A stretch of 64,000 nt of DNA from Segatella albensis DSM 11370 = JCM 12258 (GTDB lineage Bacteria; Bacteroidota; Bacteroidia; Bacteroidales; Bacteroidaceae): assembly GCF_000426565.1 (NCBI RefSeq), contig NZ_AUFP01000009.1, forward strand, positions 62,001-126,000. The letters are read 5' to 3'. Of the stretch, positions 36,230 to 46,088 are shown one piece after another; the stretch's first letter is position 1, and each line of letters begins with the position of its first letter. The translations under genes and the position numbers were made by a program. Under the pieces are notes generated by a model. The model had not been told where the DNA came from and searched no databases. It worked only from the letters and a program-made list of their open reading frames with translations.

Positions 36230-36928
36230 ATGAGAATAGATATCGTAACCGTTTTACCGGAAATGTTAGAAGGTTTTGTGCATGAATCAATTCTGGCAAG
36301 AGCACAGAAAAAAGGCTATGCAGAGATTCATTTGCACAATTTACGTGACTATACTTTAGACAAATGGAAACGTGTAGACGACTATCCTTATGGAGGTAGC
36401 GCGGGCATGGTGATGCAGTGCGAGCCTATCGACAGATGTATAGAAGCCTTGAAGGCTGAACGTGATTACGATGACGTAATCTATACCAGTCCTGATGGTG
36501 AGACATTCAATCAGAAGATTGCTAATGAGATGTCGATGCAAGGTAACCTCATCATTCTTTGTGGTCATTACAAGGGTATCGACCAGCGTATACGCGAACA
36601 CCTTATTACTCGAGAGATTAGTGTTGGTGATTTCGTGCTTACTGGTGGCGAACTTGCTGCGGGTATCATTACTGATGCTGTAGTAAGACTAATCCCAGGC
36701 GTACTCAGTGACGATCAAAGTGCATTGAGCGACTGCTTCCAAGACGATATTCTTGCTGCTCCTATCTACACACGCCCTTCTAATTATAAGGGATGGAAGG
36801 TGCCTGATATCCTTCTAAGCGGAAATGAAGCTAAAATCCGTCAATGGGAGTTCGATCAGGCCATAGAAAGAACCAAGAAATTACGTCCGGACTTGCTTAA
36901 AAAGCAGAATGGGAAAAGAAAATTTTAA
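36230..36928 (+). CDS. trmD: tRNA (guanine37-N1)-methyltransferase
   Basis: Methylates G37 of tRNAs and prevents frameshifting. The 232-aa SPOUT enzyme has the N-terminal [13 protein letters not shown], the trefoil-knot SAM site [14 protein letters not shown] and [15 protein letters not shown], the catalytic Asp in the linker region [14 protein letters not shown], and the C-terminal [17 protein letters not shown]. Full length. It does not sit in the usual rpsP-rimM-trmD-rplS order but alone, with its own promoter directly at the start codon. Confidence 0.97.
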   Translation: MRIDIVTVLPEMLEGFVHESILARAQKKGYAEIHLHNLRDYTLDKWKRVDDYPYGGSAGMVMQCEPIDRCIEALKAERDYDDVIYTSPDGETFNQKIANEMSMQGNLIILCGHYKGIDQRIREHLITREISVGDFVLTGGELAAGIITDAVVRLIPGVLSDDQSALSDCFQDDILAAPIYTRPSNYKGWKVPDILLSGNEAKIRQWEFDQAIERTKKLRPDLLKKQNGKRKF

Positions 36929-37452
36929 TTATAAGATATAGAAAAGACTCATCACAATGAGGTGTTACACCTTATTATATATATAAGAGACCAAGTTTAG
37001 AACAATTTACTTTAAAAAAAAGAACACTTAGAATAGCCTTTTTATAAGAATGATATTAAGCCTTGGCCTTAAATGGTCTGAGGCAATATTATATGATATT
37101 ATAAACCTCATTTTTAGATCATAACGATAATGTTCGTTAGGGGGGAATAGTCCGACGTGAGTTGCACTATTCCCTTTTTTATATACCTTCAACACAAAGG
37201 GGAAAAATTGATATTGAAGGAGTAAAAAATAACACCTAAAGGGTATTATTTGATATCCTCAGAGTGAAATTATTGACTTACGTTTAACCCAATTTAAAAA
37301 TTCCCCCTTAAAAAACAATTTATACCACTATATATTCATTGTAATTAATGATATTTGCATCAAACAGAAGTTTGAAATAAAAAAACTAAAATAGAAGCAC
37401 TATTATAGCGAGAGTATGAAACGAAACCTAAAAAACTTATTACTTAACGATC
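36929..37452. other. long AT-rich intergenic region upstream of the fimbrial locus
   Basis: 524 bp without a supported gene. It contains a strong plus-strand terminator (37143-37180) but no exact promoter element. A near match, GATATTTG at 37350-37357, could serve the lipoprotein gene at 37453. The rest is low-complexity AT-rich sequence. Confidence 0.5.
37143..37180 (+). terminator. terminator in the trmD-to-fimbrial gap
   Basis: A 9-bp perfect stem GGGAATAGT/ACTATTCCC followed by six T, about 215 nt after the trmD stop. It may end the trmD transcript or an unannotated RNA. Confidence 0.75.
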
Positions 37453-38019
37453 ATGAGAATACTTCATTTACAATCATACCTAACACAATCCATAAAGATT
37501 TTGGTTGTTGCAACAACTACTATTCTTGCAATTACACTAACAAGTTGCAGTGCTGGTTCAGACGACACCATATCACCTATTAGTACAGAGACTCTGGAAT
37601 CACCAACTAACTCAACCCGCTCTTCCATGCAAATTCTTCACGATACAAAGGCAAAAATCAAAGCAACTTTCAAAATAAACGGTGTAGACATTAATAACCA
37701 ATCGAACAATATAAAAGACGATAAGATAGAAGTTACCAGTATCACTATCCGTACAGGTGTGGAAACTATCAATGCAAGCAAATACGAAATAGAAAACGGA
37801 TTAGTATATGCCAAACCTGTAAACGGAAATGTTACCATCCGAATACACTACAACGTAAACTGGTACAATCCTGCAAAAGAGGCCGTAGACACACGAACCG
37901 ACTATAAGGATATCACTTACTATCTTTCTATCGAACAGGGCAAGGTCATTCATCTCACCCTCGACATCATAGCGGACAAGATCAACTTCAACGCAACTGT
38001 TAGTGAATGGGTATTATGA
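37453..38019 (+). CDS. short fimbrillin-like lipoprotein
   Basis: A 188-aa lipoprotein (lipobox LTSC, C32) with a candidate Arg processing site (NSTR56-S) 24 residues after the Cys. The single beta-rich domain ends in KINFNATVSEWVL, which resembles the last core strand of fimbrillins (xFxAxVxxW), but without the C-terminal donor-strand extension and at half the usual length. I see it as a single-domain relative or a minor fimbrial subunit. It has its own terminator and is separated from the main operon, so it is transcribed alone. Confidence 0.6.
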   Translation: MRILHLQSYLTQSIKILVVATTTILAITLTSCSAGSDDTISPISTETLESPTNSTRSSMQILHDTKAKIKATFKINGVDINNQSNNIKDDKIEVTSITIRTGVETINASKYEIENGLVYAKPVNGNVTIRIHYNVNWYNPAKEAVDTRTDYKDITYYLSIEQGKVIHLTLDIIADKINFNATVSEWVL

Positions 38020-38076
38020 TATGTTTTTCATATATTATACAATCGCTATAAATAAAAATCGTTAAGGTACACACAA

Positions 38077-38118
38077 GGCAGAAATTTTAAGGGCGCTTAA
38101 AATTTTCTGCCATTTTTT
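38077..38118 (+). terminator. terminator of the short fimbrillin-like gene
   Basis: Stem GGCAGAAATTTTAAG (38077-38091) with CTTAAAATTTTCTGCC (38096-38111), one bulged A, followed by ATTTTTT. Confidence 0.85.
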
Positions 38119-38149
38119 GCATGTTTTCAAAATAAAATTACTACCTTTG
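38116..38149 (+). promoter_or_regulatory. promoter of the fimbrial operon
   Basis: TTTG (38116-38119), 22-nt spacer, TACCTTTG (38142-38149). The first gene starts 327 nt later. The -33 element overlaps the T tract of the preceding terminator. Confidence 0.55.
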
Positions 38150-38476
38150 CAGCCAAATATATAAGAACAAAGAATATAAGGATATTAAGAAAATTACTCA
38201 AAACGACTATAAGAACGATTATTGAATATAACTTTTTATCCTTCAGAAACAGTAAGAACGACTGTGGCTATGTGTATTAAACATATGCCTTTAATGTCAA
38301 TAGTATTATCTCGGGCGTTATAATTAGGGTATATTCAATATAATAAGATGTGCTTTTATTTCCCGACAGAAAAATTTAATCTCTTAGAGATGGCATTATC
38401 ATGCCAATAGGAGAGATATCTCTTACAAGTCAAGACATAATGTCTGACGATAAGCTCGTGATGTGCATTAGTAAAT
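38150..38476 (+). promoter_or_regulatory. long structured 5' leader of the fimbrial operon
   Basis: About 320 nt without a gene. It includes small hairpins GGCAT-TATC-ATGCC (near 38392-38405), AGAGATATCTCT and GACA-TAA-TGTC close to the start codon, and a direct repeat of TAAGAACGA (around 38210 and 38250). Long leaders are also known for P. gingivalis fimA. No invertible-promoter repeats were found. Confidence 0.4.
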
Positions 38477-39547
38477 ATGAAACAAAGAATTAAGACTGGT
38501 CTGTTCATGTTCGCACTCACTTCCATCTTGTGTGGTTGTGGCGAAGAAGATTTCCTTCGGCGTTCCGACTTGGTTAATCCTCAGTTGATATACACCAATC
38601 TATCTATAGATATCGATTGGCTTACCAAGTATGGAGACTTACCCACAGGAATGACCATATACACTTTCGGTAAAAATACCGGTACTCAATATGAGTTAAG
38701 TGCAGACGTGAACACCATTGATCTGTATCGCAATGCGGATAGCTACAAGGTCATGGTATTCAGTCTTACTCCTTCAGAATATGGTAGTCTACATTTTGAA
38801 GATTTAGACAATTCTCAAAAGGCTGCCGCTATGCTCAACAGATATGAGTGCACTGATGGATGGAATCAAGGCACAACTTATCAGTATGAGCCGGAAAAGA
38901 TTGGAGCTAGCGTTGACACTTTGGATTTAACTCCACAAATGGTAGAAAAGACATTGTGTTGGCAACTCGCTCACAAGAATTGCCAAGAGTGTTTGGAAGG
39001 TGATACTACGAAGGCTATCTTCAAAGCATTGCCAATATCACTCACCAAGGAGTTCACCATCAAAGTTCGTATCAAAGGCATCAAATATGCTAAGAGCGTG
39101 GTTGGTGAAATCAGCGGACTGGCCGATGGATGGATGTTGGCTTTAGAACATGCCACTGAAACCACTGGCATCAATAGGTTAAACGAATGGATAGCAAATG
39201 TGAAAACATCTGACGATAAGGATGGATGGATAACCAAAACCATCACTACGTTCGGACTTCCATACGGAAATGATATTGCTGGAAACAGAAATGACAGCGA
39301 TAATGTTCTGAAATTGTATTTCGAACTAGTAGATGGAAAAACGACGATCTCCTATTCGTATAATGTTGGAAACATGATAAAATATAGTGAGGATGGTAAC
39401 CTCATTTTAATTATTGACACAGACATATCAGAAAGCCAGCCAATGCCGAACTTACCTAAGGTTGAACCTAAAGGTAACGATAACGGAGGTATAAATGCCC
39501 ATGTAGGGGATTGGGGCAACGGCGGTGATGTTATAATGCCTGCGTAA
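38477..39547 (+). CDS. DUF5119 lipoprotein of the fimbrial operon
   Basis: A 356-aa lipoprotein (lipobox LCGC, C21). The opening NPQLIYTNLSIDIDWLTKYG...PTGMTIYTF and the later core-to-tail layout match the Bacteroidetes DUF5119 family, which regularly precedes fimbrillin genes. Unlike the other lipoproteins here it lacks a [TS]R[AS] processing site, so it may stay lipid-anchored as a base or assembly component. The C-terminus is Gly/Asn-rich (GNDNGGINAHVGDWGNGGD). First gene of the operon; 116 bp separate it from the next. Confidence 0.72.
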   Translation: MKQRIKTGLFMFALTSILCGCGEEDFLRRSDLVNPQLIYTNLSIDIDWLTKYGDLPTGMTIYTFGKNTGTQYELSADVNTIDLYRNADSYKVMVFSLTPSEYGSLHFEDLDNSQKAAAMLNRYECTDGWNQGTTYQYEPEKIGASVDTLDLTPQMVEKTLCWQLAHKNCQECLEGDTTKAIFKALPISLTKEFTIKVRIKGIKYAKSVVGEISGLADGWMLALEHATETTGINRLNEWIANVKTSDDKDGWITKTITTFGLPYGNDIAGNRNDSDNVLKLYFELVDGKTTISYSYNVGNMIKYSEDGNLILIIDTDISESQPMPNLPKVEPKGNDNGGINAHVGDWGNGGDVIMPA

Positions 39548-39663
39548 TAACAAAAAAAAGCCACATATTAAGACGACGACAGAAAGATTAAGAAGTGGTG
39601 TATAATGACGGAACATCTTAGATGTAGAACGTGATTTTGTAACTTTTATAAAAATAAAAACGT

Positions 39664-40854
39664 ATGAAAAAGTATTATCTGATCATTAGTGCTATGGCAT
39701 TAATGATGGCTGCTTGCACGGAAAGTGCAGAATTTGAAAATGACTCAAAGAATTCTGGGGACTACAGTAACCTTAAAGTCGATTTTGGATCTTATGTTGG
39801 TAAAGGTGCGACTCGCGCCGGCGCAACAGGCGTACTGACAACTGACGAATTGAAAACTACAGGTTTTGGTGTTATGGCTTCATATACCAACACCACAGCA
39901 TGGGCTTCGGCTACTGGTGAAGCTAAACAGTCTAACTTCATGTACAATGAAGGTATCACATGGAATAATTCTACATGGACTTACGCCACAACAAAATATT
40001 GGCCTAATGATCCTAATCAGAAGATTAGCTTCTTTGCTTATGCTCCTTATGTAGAAACAGTAAATGGAGAATCTGGTATCACTGCTATTGATGATGCTTC
40101 TGCAGAAGAGCCTAAGATTTCTTATAAACTGGACCCTATAAACTTTGTAGACTTACTTTGGGCGAGTGCAATAGACCAAAACAGAATGGTTAACAACAAT
40201 TGTGTATCATTCAACTTCAAGCACATCGTTTCTAAGTTCATGGGAGATGTAAAAGCAAAGATCTCTAAAGAGGAACTTGCAGGATTGGTTGACCCTATCG
40301 TTACGATCGAGCAGATTACTGTTGAGAATATTGATGAGAATATTGCAACAAGTGGTAAACTTGATCTCCATACAGGTGTCTTTGTCAATGATGCAGAGAC
40401 AACTCCTGCTGCTTTCAAGATGAGCCTTGAAAGTCCTTTCTTTACAGATGCTGCAAGAGAAGACGCAAAGGCAAATATCGACCTTAAAGCAAAGCCAACA
40501 GCTTTAGACGGTAAAGGTTTAGCAACTACAGCAACAAGTATTCTTGACCCTAAGGCCCCAAGTCTAGGACTATATTTCCTTCCTGGCACACAGCCTCATT
40601 TCAAGGTTACCGTAAAATATTGGGTAAGAACTAAGGATGCAAAACTTCCTAAGGGTGTTACCAATGTTGCTCAGACCGTAACAAGTGTTATTCAGTACCC
40701 TACTCCATTCGAACAGAACAAGAAATACAATTTGGTTTTGAACATCGGTTTGAACTCTGTACAATTCCAGGCTGAGGTTGCAGCTTTCGGAGCTACAGAA
40801 GAAACTGTTGAGAAGATCGTAGACCTCCCAGCTGTAAACGGAGCATTGAATTAA
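39664..40854 (+). CDS. fimbrillin family protein (Mfa-like), candidate major subunit
   Basis: A 396-aa lipoprotein precursor (lipobox MMAAC, C18) of the Mfa-like fimbrillin family. A first strand (LKVDFGSYV) is followed by a likely Arg-protease site GATR51-A, the N-terminal domain with the family motif TTKYWPNDPNQKISFFAYAPY, and a C-terminal domain ending VQFQAEVAAFG plus an extension that could be the donor strand (TVEKIVDLP). In type V pili, cleavage after this Arg exposes a groove for the next subunit's donor strand. Its place as first fimbrillin and its compact size suggest the major or main structural subunit. Confidence 0.83.
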   Translation: MKKYYLIISAMALMMAACTESAEFENDSKNSGDYSNLKVDFGSYVGKGATRAGATGVLTTDELKTTGFGVMASYTNTTAWASATGEAKQSNFMYNEGITWNNSTWTYATTKYWPNDPNQKISFFAYAPYVETVNGESGITAIDDASAEEPKISYKLDPINFVDLLWASAIDQNRMVNNNCVSFNFKHIVSKFMGDVKAKISKEELAGLVDPIVTIEQITVENIDENIATSGKLDLHTGVFVNDAETTPAAFKMSLESPFFTDAAREDAKANIDLKAKPTALDGKGLATTATSILDPKAPSLGLYFLPGTQPHFKVTVKYWVRTKDAKLPKGVTNVAQTVTSVIQYPTPFEQNKKYNLVLNIGLNSVQFQAEVAAFGATEETVEKIVDLPAVNGALN

Positions 40855-40909
40855 TTCGCTAAAGACAGGATAATACAATATTATATTCTTTGTGTTTAGA
40901 GTATTTGAT

Positions 40910-42052
40910 ATGAACAGGTCAAGTATCATAAACATTTTGGGATTTCTCTTGCTGACAACCTTACTCTATGGTTGTTCTGGAGAAACCCCAGAATCCTTGA
41001 CACCTTCTTCAGAAGATGTCATGCGGATACCTATGTCCTTTCAAATCTACTCTGCACGCAACACAACCCATACAAGGGCCAACACGGATTATTACATCGA
41101 CGGAACTAAAAGAAAGTTTCTTCCTGTTGGCTCCAGTTTGGGTGTATTCGCATATTATACCAATAAAAAGACTTGGTCGGAAGCAAAATCCAGTATCGAG
41201 CCCAACTTTATGAACGACCAGGAAATGAAAGTCATGGCTTCGGTCGGTCAAAATGGCGTAAGTCTAAGCTACAATCCTACTAGATACTGGCCAAACGATG
41301 ACAATCAGAAAATCACTTTCTCTGGATATTATCCTTTCGCAAGCGAAAAGGATAACCACGGTATCAGCATCATCGAAGGAGGACTTAACAACTTTAAGCC
41401 TGCTCTCAATTTTAGAGTTAAAAATAACTCCGCTGAGCAAATCGACCTCTTATTGAGCGATGTGCTCAACGACAGGACAAGATCTGATGCTACTCATCCC
41501 ATGGTACTAAAATTGAATCATACACTAAGTCAGATTGTTGTCAAGATAAAACTTTCTGACGAGTATAAGAACGAAAATGTAAAACTCACGGGAAGAAACT
41601 GGAAGATAAGAGGTGTATACAACACTGGTAATGTATATATGGATTGTACCGATCCGCATTCTCAGATGGTAAAATGGCAGGACAGAAGTTATAGTACTGG
41701 TAACTATACCACATGGAGATATGAAGCTCATTCTATTGACGATGCACATGAGGATACAACAGCCAGTAACAAAAATGTGTTACTGCTCATCCCACAAACC
41801 GTCACGTCACATGCCGTTATCCGTATTGGATACGATTTAAAATTCTTTGCCGATGATCATACTACTGAGTTATATCATTATGATAACAATACGACAGAGA
41901 TTGACTTGAACAAGGCAGGTATCACGGAATGGAAACCAGGAATGAGATACACTTACACCTTTGTCGTAGGTCTCAACGAAATCAAAATAAATGCCACAAC
42001 GACAAACTGGTTAGAAGAAACAATTAATTACGACGAAAACTTCAATAATTAA
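40910..42052 (+). CDS. fimbrillin family protein (Mfa-like), second subunit
   Basis: A 380-aa lipoprotein precursor (lipobox LYGC, C22) paralogous to the preceding fimbrillin: it shares the motif NPTRYWPNDDNQKITFSGYYPF and ends INATTTNWLEETINYDENFNN. The Arg site is HTR56-A. The frame opens with a GTG six codons upstream, but the ATG at 40910 gives a standard signal peptide. Its stop overlaps the next start by 1 base (TAATG), so translation is coupled. Likely a minor or accessory pilin. Confidence 0.82.
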   Translation: MNRSSIINILGFLLLTTLLYGCSGETPESLTPSSEDVMRIPMSFQIYSARNTTHTRANTDYYIDGTKRKFLPVGSSLGVFAYYTNKKTWSEAKSSIEPNFMNDQEMKVMASVGQNGVSLSYNPTRYWPNDDNQKITFSGYYPFASEKDNHGISIIEGGLNNFKPALNFRVKNNSAEQIDLLLSDVLNDRTRSDATHPMVLKLNHTLSQIVVKIKLSDEYKNENVKLTGRNWKIRGVYNTGNVYMDCTDPHSQMVKWQDRSYSTGNYTTWRYEAHSIDDAHEDTTASNKNVLLLIPQTVTSHAVIRIGYDLKFFADDHTTELYHYDNNTTEIDLNKAGITEWKPGMRYTYTFVVGLNEIKINATTTNWLEETINYDENFNN

Positions 42053-43773
42053 TGGTAAAGACTAGTCCATATCAGCAAATATCAACAATATTGACCATAA
42101 TATGTATTGTTATGGTTACTGCTTGTACTGACTCAGAACCGAACCAGATGAGTCCTGTATTTTCTGACCACGCAGTCCTTTTATCGGCAGGGAATCATGA
42201 CACACGTTCAACCGAATACTTTTCGATCAATAATGATGATGATCTGAAGAATAAAGGATTCTGGCTATGGTGCTATTATACTGGTACTGATGATTTTAAA
42301 TCGACAAAGTCAGAAGATGGTGTACAGACCATCATGGATAATTTACCTACTCAATGGATTGCTTCTGAAAATGCATGGAGCTATGGTACGAAGCGATATT
42401 GGCCTACAGGAGAAAACAAGTTGTCGTTCTTTGCTCTCGCATATAACTCTGACTGTAAACCTTTTCCCGGTAAGGACTCTGAAAAGAGAATCATCTTAGG
42501 AAATGACGCTACGACGGGACTACCTACTCTTACTTATAAAAATGGTGACATTCCTAGTGGCCAGGAGGATATACTTTGGGCAACACGTACAAATGGTATG
42601 CCATATACCAACGAGACAATGCCGAAAGATAAGACTGTACACTTGCAATTTAATCATGCATTAGCAAAGGTCTCATTGGGAATCTCTGCCTCTGGAACAT
42701 GGGACACGAAGAGTGAACAGAGTGAAATCAGGGAGATAAACAATGGTATATGGTATAAACATTACAAGGAATATACCGTTACAGAAACTACAACGGAAAA
42801 GATGCTCATCAAGAACGTTACCGTAAGCAACTGCTACGAAACGGGCACTTTATTACTGAACAATACTGAGGCGTATACTCCTATATGGGAAAACAGAGGG
42901 GGCAACTTCTCTTACAACTTCAATACAGATATCAATAGTACCTTAAGATATCACGATGATATTGCTCTCGATAATCAACCTGATGGCATCACCGACAAGA
43001 CACAGGAAATATTGAAAGACAAAAAATACTTCACGATTATCCCACGCGAGGTTGCTGCTGAAAACAATATGCAGATAAAGGTAACTTACGTGAGACTCTT
43101 CAAGAAAACGAAATATACATTCCGTGCAAACAGAAACTTTTTGGGGAATTATGAGGACTTCAGTTGTATCAATGAAGATGATCCTGATGTCGAATGGGAA
43201 CTCGGGAATGAGGAAACCGTAAGTTCTGAATGTAACAGTAATATCATTGGAGGTAAGAAGTATAATCTACTCTTCAACTTTGATGCTAAATACGCAACAA
43301 TCACACTAAAGCCTATGCCTTGGGAAGTTGAAGAACAGGAAATCACATCGGATAATACCATCAACATTGCAGAAGGTGGTACGATTAAATTTCTGGATTT
43401 ATCCCCTGACGTCAGAATCGATTATGAGAAGGGCTATTGCTATACAGGTCCGAGAGATGTGAAACTCAAATTTCATATCAGTTTACCGAAAGGTAGCAAA
43501 TGGATGGCAAGTCTGATTACCTTAAAAGGTAACGAGAATGCTTTTACCTTCGTTGACAATGATGGATATGAGGTTACTACGCTCGAGGGACCTATCGGAA
43601 AGGAAGCTATCATACATATAAAGGCTAAAAATGTTCTTACTTCTATTGAGAACAGGGCTTTACTTCGCATCTATGCAATCACCCAGGATGGTAAGACGAG
43701 TATTATACGAAGTCTTGTACCTAATACATATAATTACAGGGAGTGGACACTTATTCAGGAGGTAAACGAATGA
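42052..43773 (+). CDS. large fimbrillin-like lipoprotein
   Basis: A 573-aa lipoprotein (lipobox VTAC, C25). The first 400 residues are Mfa-like: Arg site DTR52-S, family motif TKRYWPTGENKLSFFALAYN, and the closing strand YATITLKPMPWEVEEQEI. An extra C-terminal beta domain of about 150 residues follows (IRFLDLS-like start, ...YNYREWTLIQEVNE), absent from the two shorter paralogs. The additional domain suggests a minor, perhaps tip-proximal, subunit. The stop overlaps the next start by 4 bases (ATGA). Confidence 0.78.
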   Translation: MVKTSPYQQISTILTIICIVMVTACTDSEPNQMSPVFSDHAVLLSAGNHDTRSTEYFSINNDDDLKNKGFWLWCYYTGTDDFKSTKSEDGVQTIMDNLPTQWIASENAWSYGTKRYWPTGENKLSFFALAYNSDCKPFPGKDSEKRIILGNDATTGLPTLTYKNGDIPSGQEDILWATRTNGMPYTNETMPKDKTVHLQFNHALAKVSLGISASGTWDTKSEQSEIREINNGIWYKHYKEYTVTETTTEKMLIKNVTVSNCYETGTLLLNNTEAYTPIWENRGGNFSYNFNTDINSTLRYHDDIALDNQPDGITDKTQEILKDKKYFTIIPREVAAENNMQIKVTYVRLFKKTKYTFRANRNFLGNYEDFSCINEDDPDVEWELGNEETVSSECNSNIIGGKKYNLLFNFDAKYATITLKPMPWEVEEQEITSDNTINIAEGGTIKFLDLSPDVRIDYEKGYCYTGPRDVKLKFHISLPKGSKWMASLITLKGNENAFTFVDNDGYEVTTLEGPIGKEAIIHIKAKNVLTSIENRALLRIYAITQDGKTSIIRSLVPNTYNYREWTLIQEVNE

Positions 43774-46088
43774 CAAAGAGGATATTATACATCGTTTTAT
43801 TACCACTACTCATGCTGTTGTGCTTGAGCAGTTGTTCTGAAATAGTAGAAAGCGAAATGGAAGGTGAAAAGGGATATGTAACCCTCAGGCTTTCTGTTCC
43901 GAGACCTGTCATCACTACCCGTGCGGGAACAGAAGATGATGATATAGAAGGCCAAGAGAACGCAATAAAAACTGCAACTCTGTTCTTCTACAGAAATGGG
44001 GATGGCGAAGACTCGCAAGCTAGATATACCGTAAATGGTGTTACAACGAACTATGATAGCGCCACGAATAGCTATACTGTCAGTGTCCGATTATCTATAC
44101 AGAATCGTAACGATATTTTCGGCAACAAAAACAATGGTTTGGGTAAAGTATTTGTCGTAGCCAATTCTACGACAAACTTTGGTAGTGGAAAAACAATCCG
44201 CGAAATTAAACAGACTTCTACGCAGACTGCATTCAACACTGGTAAACCTACAAGTTTTGTAATGGTAGGTCAAGGAGATGTCACATTGACTGACGAAGTC
44301 GCAGTAGGAGATGTCAATCTGCAAAGAGAAGCAGCAAAAATAAGACTTTATCTGAACATATCCGAGGAAGTGCAGACTGAGGAAAATCTCGTGATTACAA
44401 AATGGAAACCTGATTTAAAGAATAGTGAACTTAAATTGGTGTTGAACAATGGTGTAAACAAGACGCTGCTCGGTGGAGGGTATGCAGCAGACGAGAATGA
44501 CTTTTTCTCACAGGAAGTAGACTTCACACAAGGAGAATATAAAAGGAATTCTTCTGATGAAACGTCTTACTCTTATGCGAGCGCACCTCTATATACTTAT
44601 CCATCAGCATGGAACGGAATAGATTCGCACGAAATGACCTTGATACTCTGTGTACCTTGGTATAATACGACTACCAATACTACAAGACTTTCTTACTATC
44701 AGCTCAGTGTGAACAACATCAAGAGAAAAGTAGAAAGTAACCATTATTATAAGATATTCCTCAATGTAAACAGTCTGGGAAGTTCCAATAAGGGAGAACC
44801 TGTGGATATGTCTCCGGCTTCGTTCATCATCCAACCTTGGGGAACTGTGGATGTGGGTGCAGGTTCACAAAACAACAAGGATGCAGATGGTGTACTTATG
44901 AGATATCAATATCTGGTAGTCTCACCAACAAGTATTGACTTAAAGAACAATAATAGTACTGAAATCAGTTATTCTAGTAGTTCTGCTCTTGATATGGCAA
45001 ACACCAGAGTATCAAGAGTGGAATATACAAGTTATGACAATAGTGGCTATACGACAGAAACAGTTTTAGAAGGATACCAAGTTCCTTCCAGCTATAAGGT
45101 TACCGATAATGGTTTAGGAAAAATCACTTTCGTGCATGACCAAACGGGTACATACGTGATGCAAAAAATTACGATACAGATCACGAATAACGACGGATTA
45201 AGTGAAAGTGTGAATATCGTGCAATATCCACCTATCTATATGACCAGTGAACCTGGAGGAAATGCTTTCGTAGATGGTTTCTTTGCTTATGCGGAAGATG
45301 GATCCAACTGGGGTATTCCTAACTATGATGTTCCTAACACGTATCATAGTGCTACATATGAAAGCAACAATTATGGCACTTGGTATCCAAATTCATACGA
45401 TAGAAATTCTGGCTATTACATCAATACGCCATACGGATGGCTTATGCTCTCCTATCCTTCCAACTTACAGAATGCAATTACCAACATCTTCGTGACTTCG
45501 TTCAACAAAAATAATTGTACCTATTATGACGGAAGTTCTTACTACACTTATAAGATTGGTGATCCGAGAAGAAACGCTGGATGGGGAGCAAACGACCTCA
45601 AACCATATCTTATTAGTCAATATACGAGAAATGGAGCTTATTATTATGTTTATAAAAACTGGGAAAATGCAGACAAGATAAAGATTGCATCAAGCGACGA
45701 AAGTTGTAGGAGTGTCATCTCACCATCCTTTAAGATTAGTTCTGCTTTTGGTCTGTGTGGTGGAGATATCCTATCATTTACAGATGCCACTAAGCGAGCT
45801 GCCACCTATCAAGAGAGTGGCTATTGTGCCGGCAGATGGCGCTTGCCTACTGAGGCCGAGATTATGTTCGTATATACACTACAACAACAAAACAAAATCG
45901 CGAGATTGTTCATTAATAACGTTTATTACTGGACTGCAAGTGGTAGAATCTTTTATAACGGGGCTCTCTACACACAAAATGAAATAGGAACAAACAGAGC
46001 ATATCTGCGCTGTGTATATGACACTTGGTATTGGGGTAACAGCAAAAGTAATACACCATCCATTTATGAACCAAAACCAACATTGTAA
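43770..46088 (+). CDS. fimbrial tip-like lipoprotein with C-terminal RWRLPT module
   Basis: A 772-aa lipoprotein (lipobox LSSC, C22; Arg site TTR51-A). The N-terminal half resembles FimB/Mfa2- or DUF4906-type proteins (AIKTATLFFYRNGDG, GKVFVVANS). The middle is very rich in Tyr, Asn and Gly. The end (686-772) contains CAGRWRLPTEAEI...YYWTASG...YLRCVYD, a module of the Fib_succ_major/DUF1566 type with a lectin- or FGE-like fold. Such proteins are plausible pilus tip adhesins. The ATG at 43770 is chosen because it gives the signal peptide and the ATGA overlap; an upstream ATG in frame adds nine residues. Confidence 0.75.
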   Translation: MTKRILYIVLLPLLMLLCLSSCSEIVESEMEGEKGYVTLRLSVPRPVITTRAGTEDDDIEGQENAIKTATLFFYRNGDGEDSQARYTVNGVTTNYDSATNSYTVSVRLSIQNRNDIFGNKNNGLGKVFVVANSTTNFGSGKTIREIKQTSTQTAFNTGKPTSFVMVGQGDVTLTDEVAVGDVNLQREAAKIRLYLNISEEVQTEENLVITKWKPDLKNSELKLVLNNGVNKTLLGGGYAADENDFFSQEVDFTQGEYKRNSSDETSYSYASAPLYTYPSAWNGIDSHEMTLILCVPWYNTTTNTTRLSYYQLSVNNIKRKVESNHYYKIFLNVNSLGSSNKGEPVDMSPASFIIQPWGTVDVGAGSQNNKDADGVLMRYQYLVVSPTSIDLKNNNSTEISYSSSSALDMANTRVSRVEYTSYDNSGYTTETVLEGYQVPSSYKVTDNGLGKITFVHDQTGTYVMQKITIQITNNDGLSESVNIVQYPPIYMTSEPGGNAFVDGFFAYAEDGSNWGIPNYDVPNTYHSATYESNNYGTWYPNSYDRNSGYYINTPYGWLMLSYPSNLQNAITNIFVTSFNKNNCTYYDGSSYYTYKIGDPRRNAGWGANDLKPYLISQYTRNGAYYYVYKNWENADKIKIASSDESCRSVISPSFKISSAFGLCGGDILSFTDATKRAATYQESGYCAGRWRLPTEAEIMFVYTLQQQNKIARLFINNVYYWTASGRIFYNGALYTQNEIGTNRAYLRCVYDTWYWGNSKSNTPSIYEPKPTL

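Noticed and set aside
38219..38345. Invertible promoter (phase switch) at the fimbrial operon
   Set aside because: The only inverted repeat found nearby (ATTGAATATA, 10 bp, in AT-rich DNA) does not flank the promoter, and no invertase gene is in the window.
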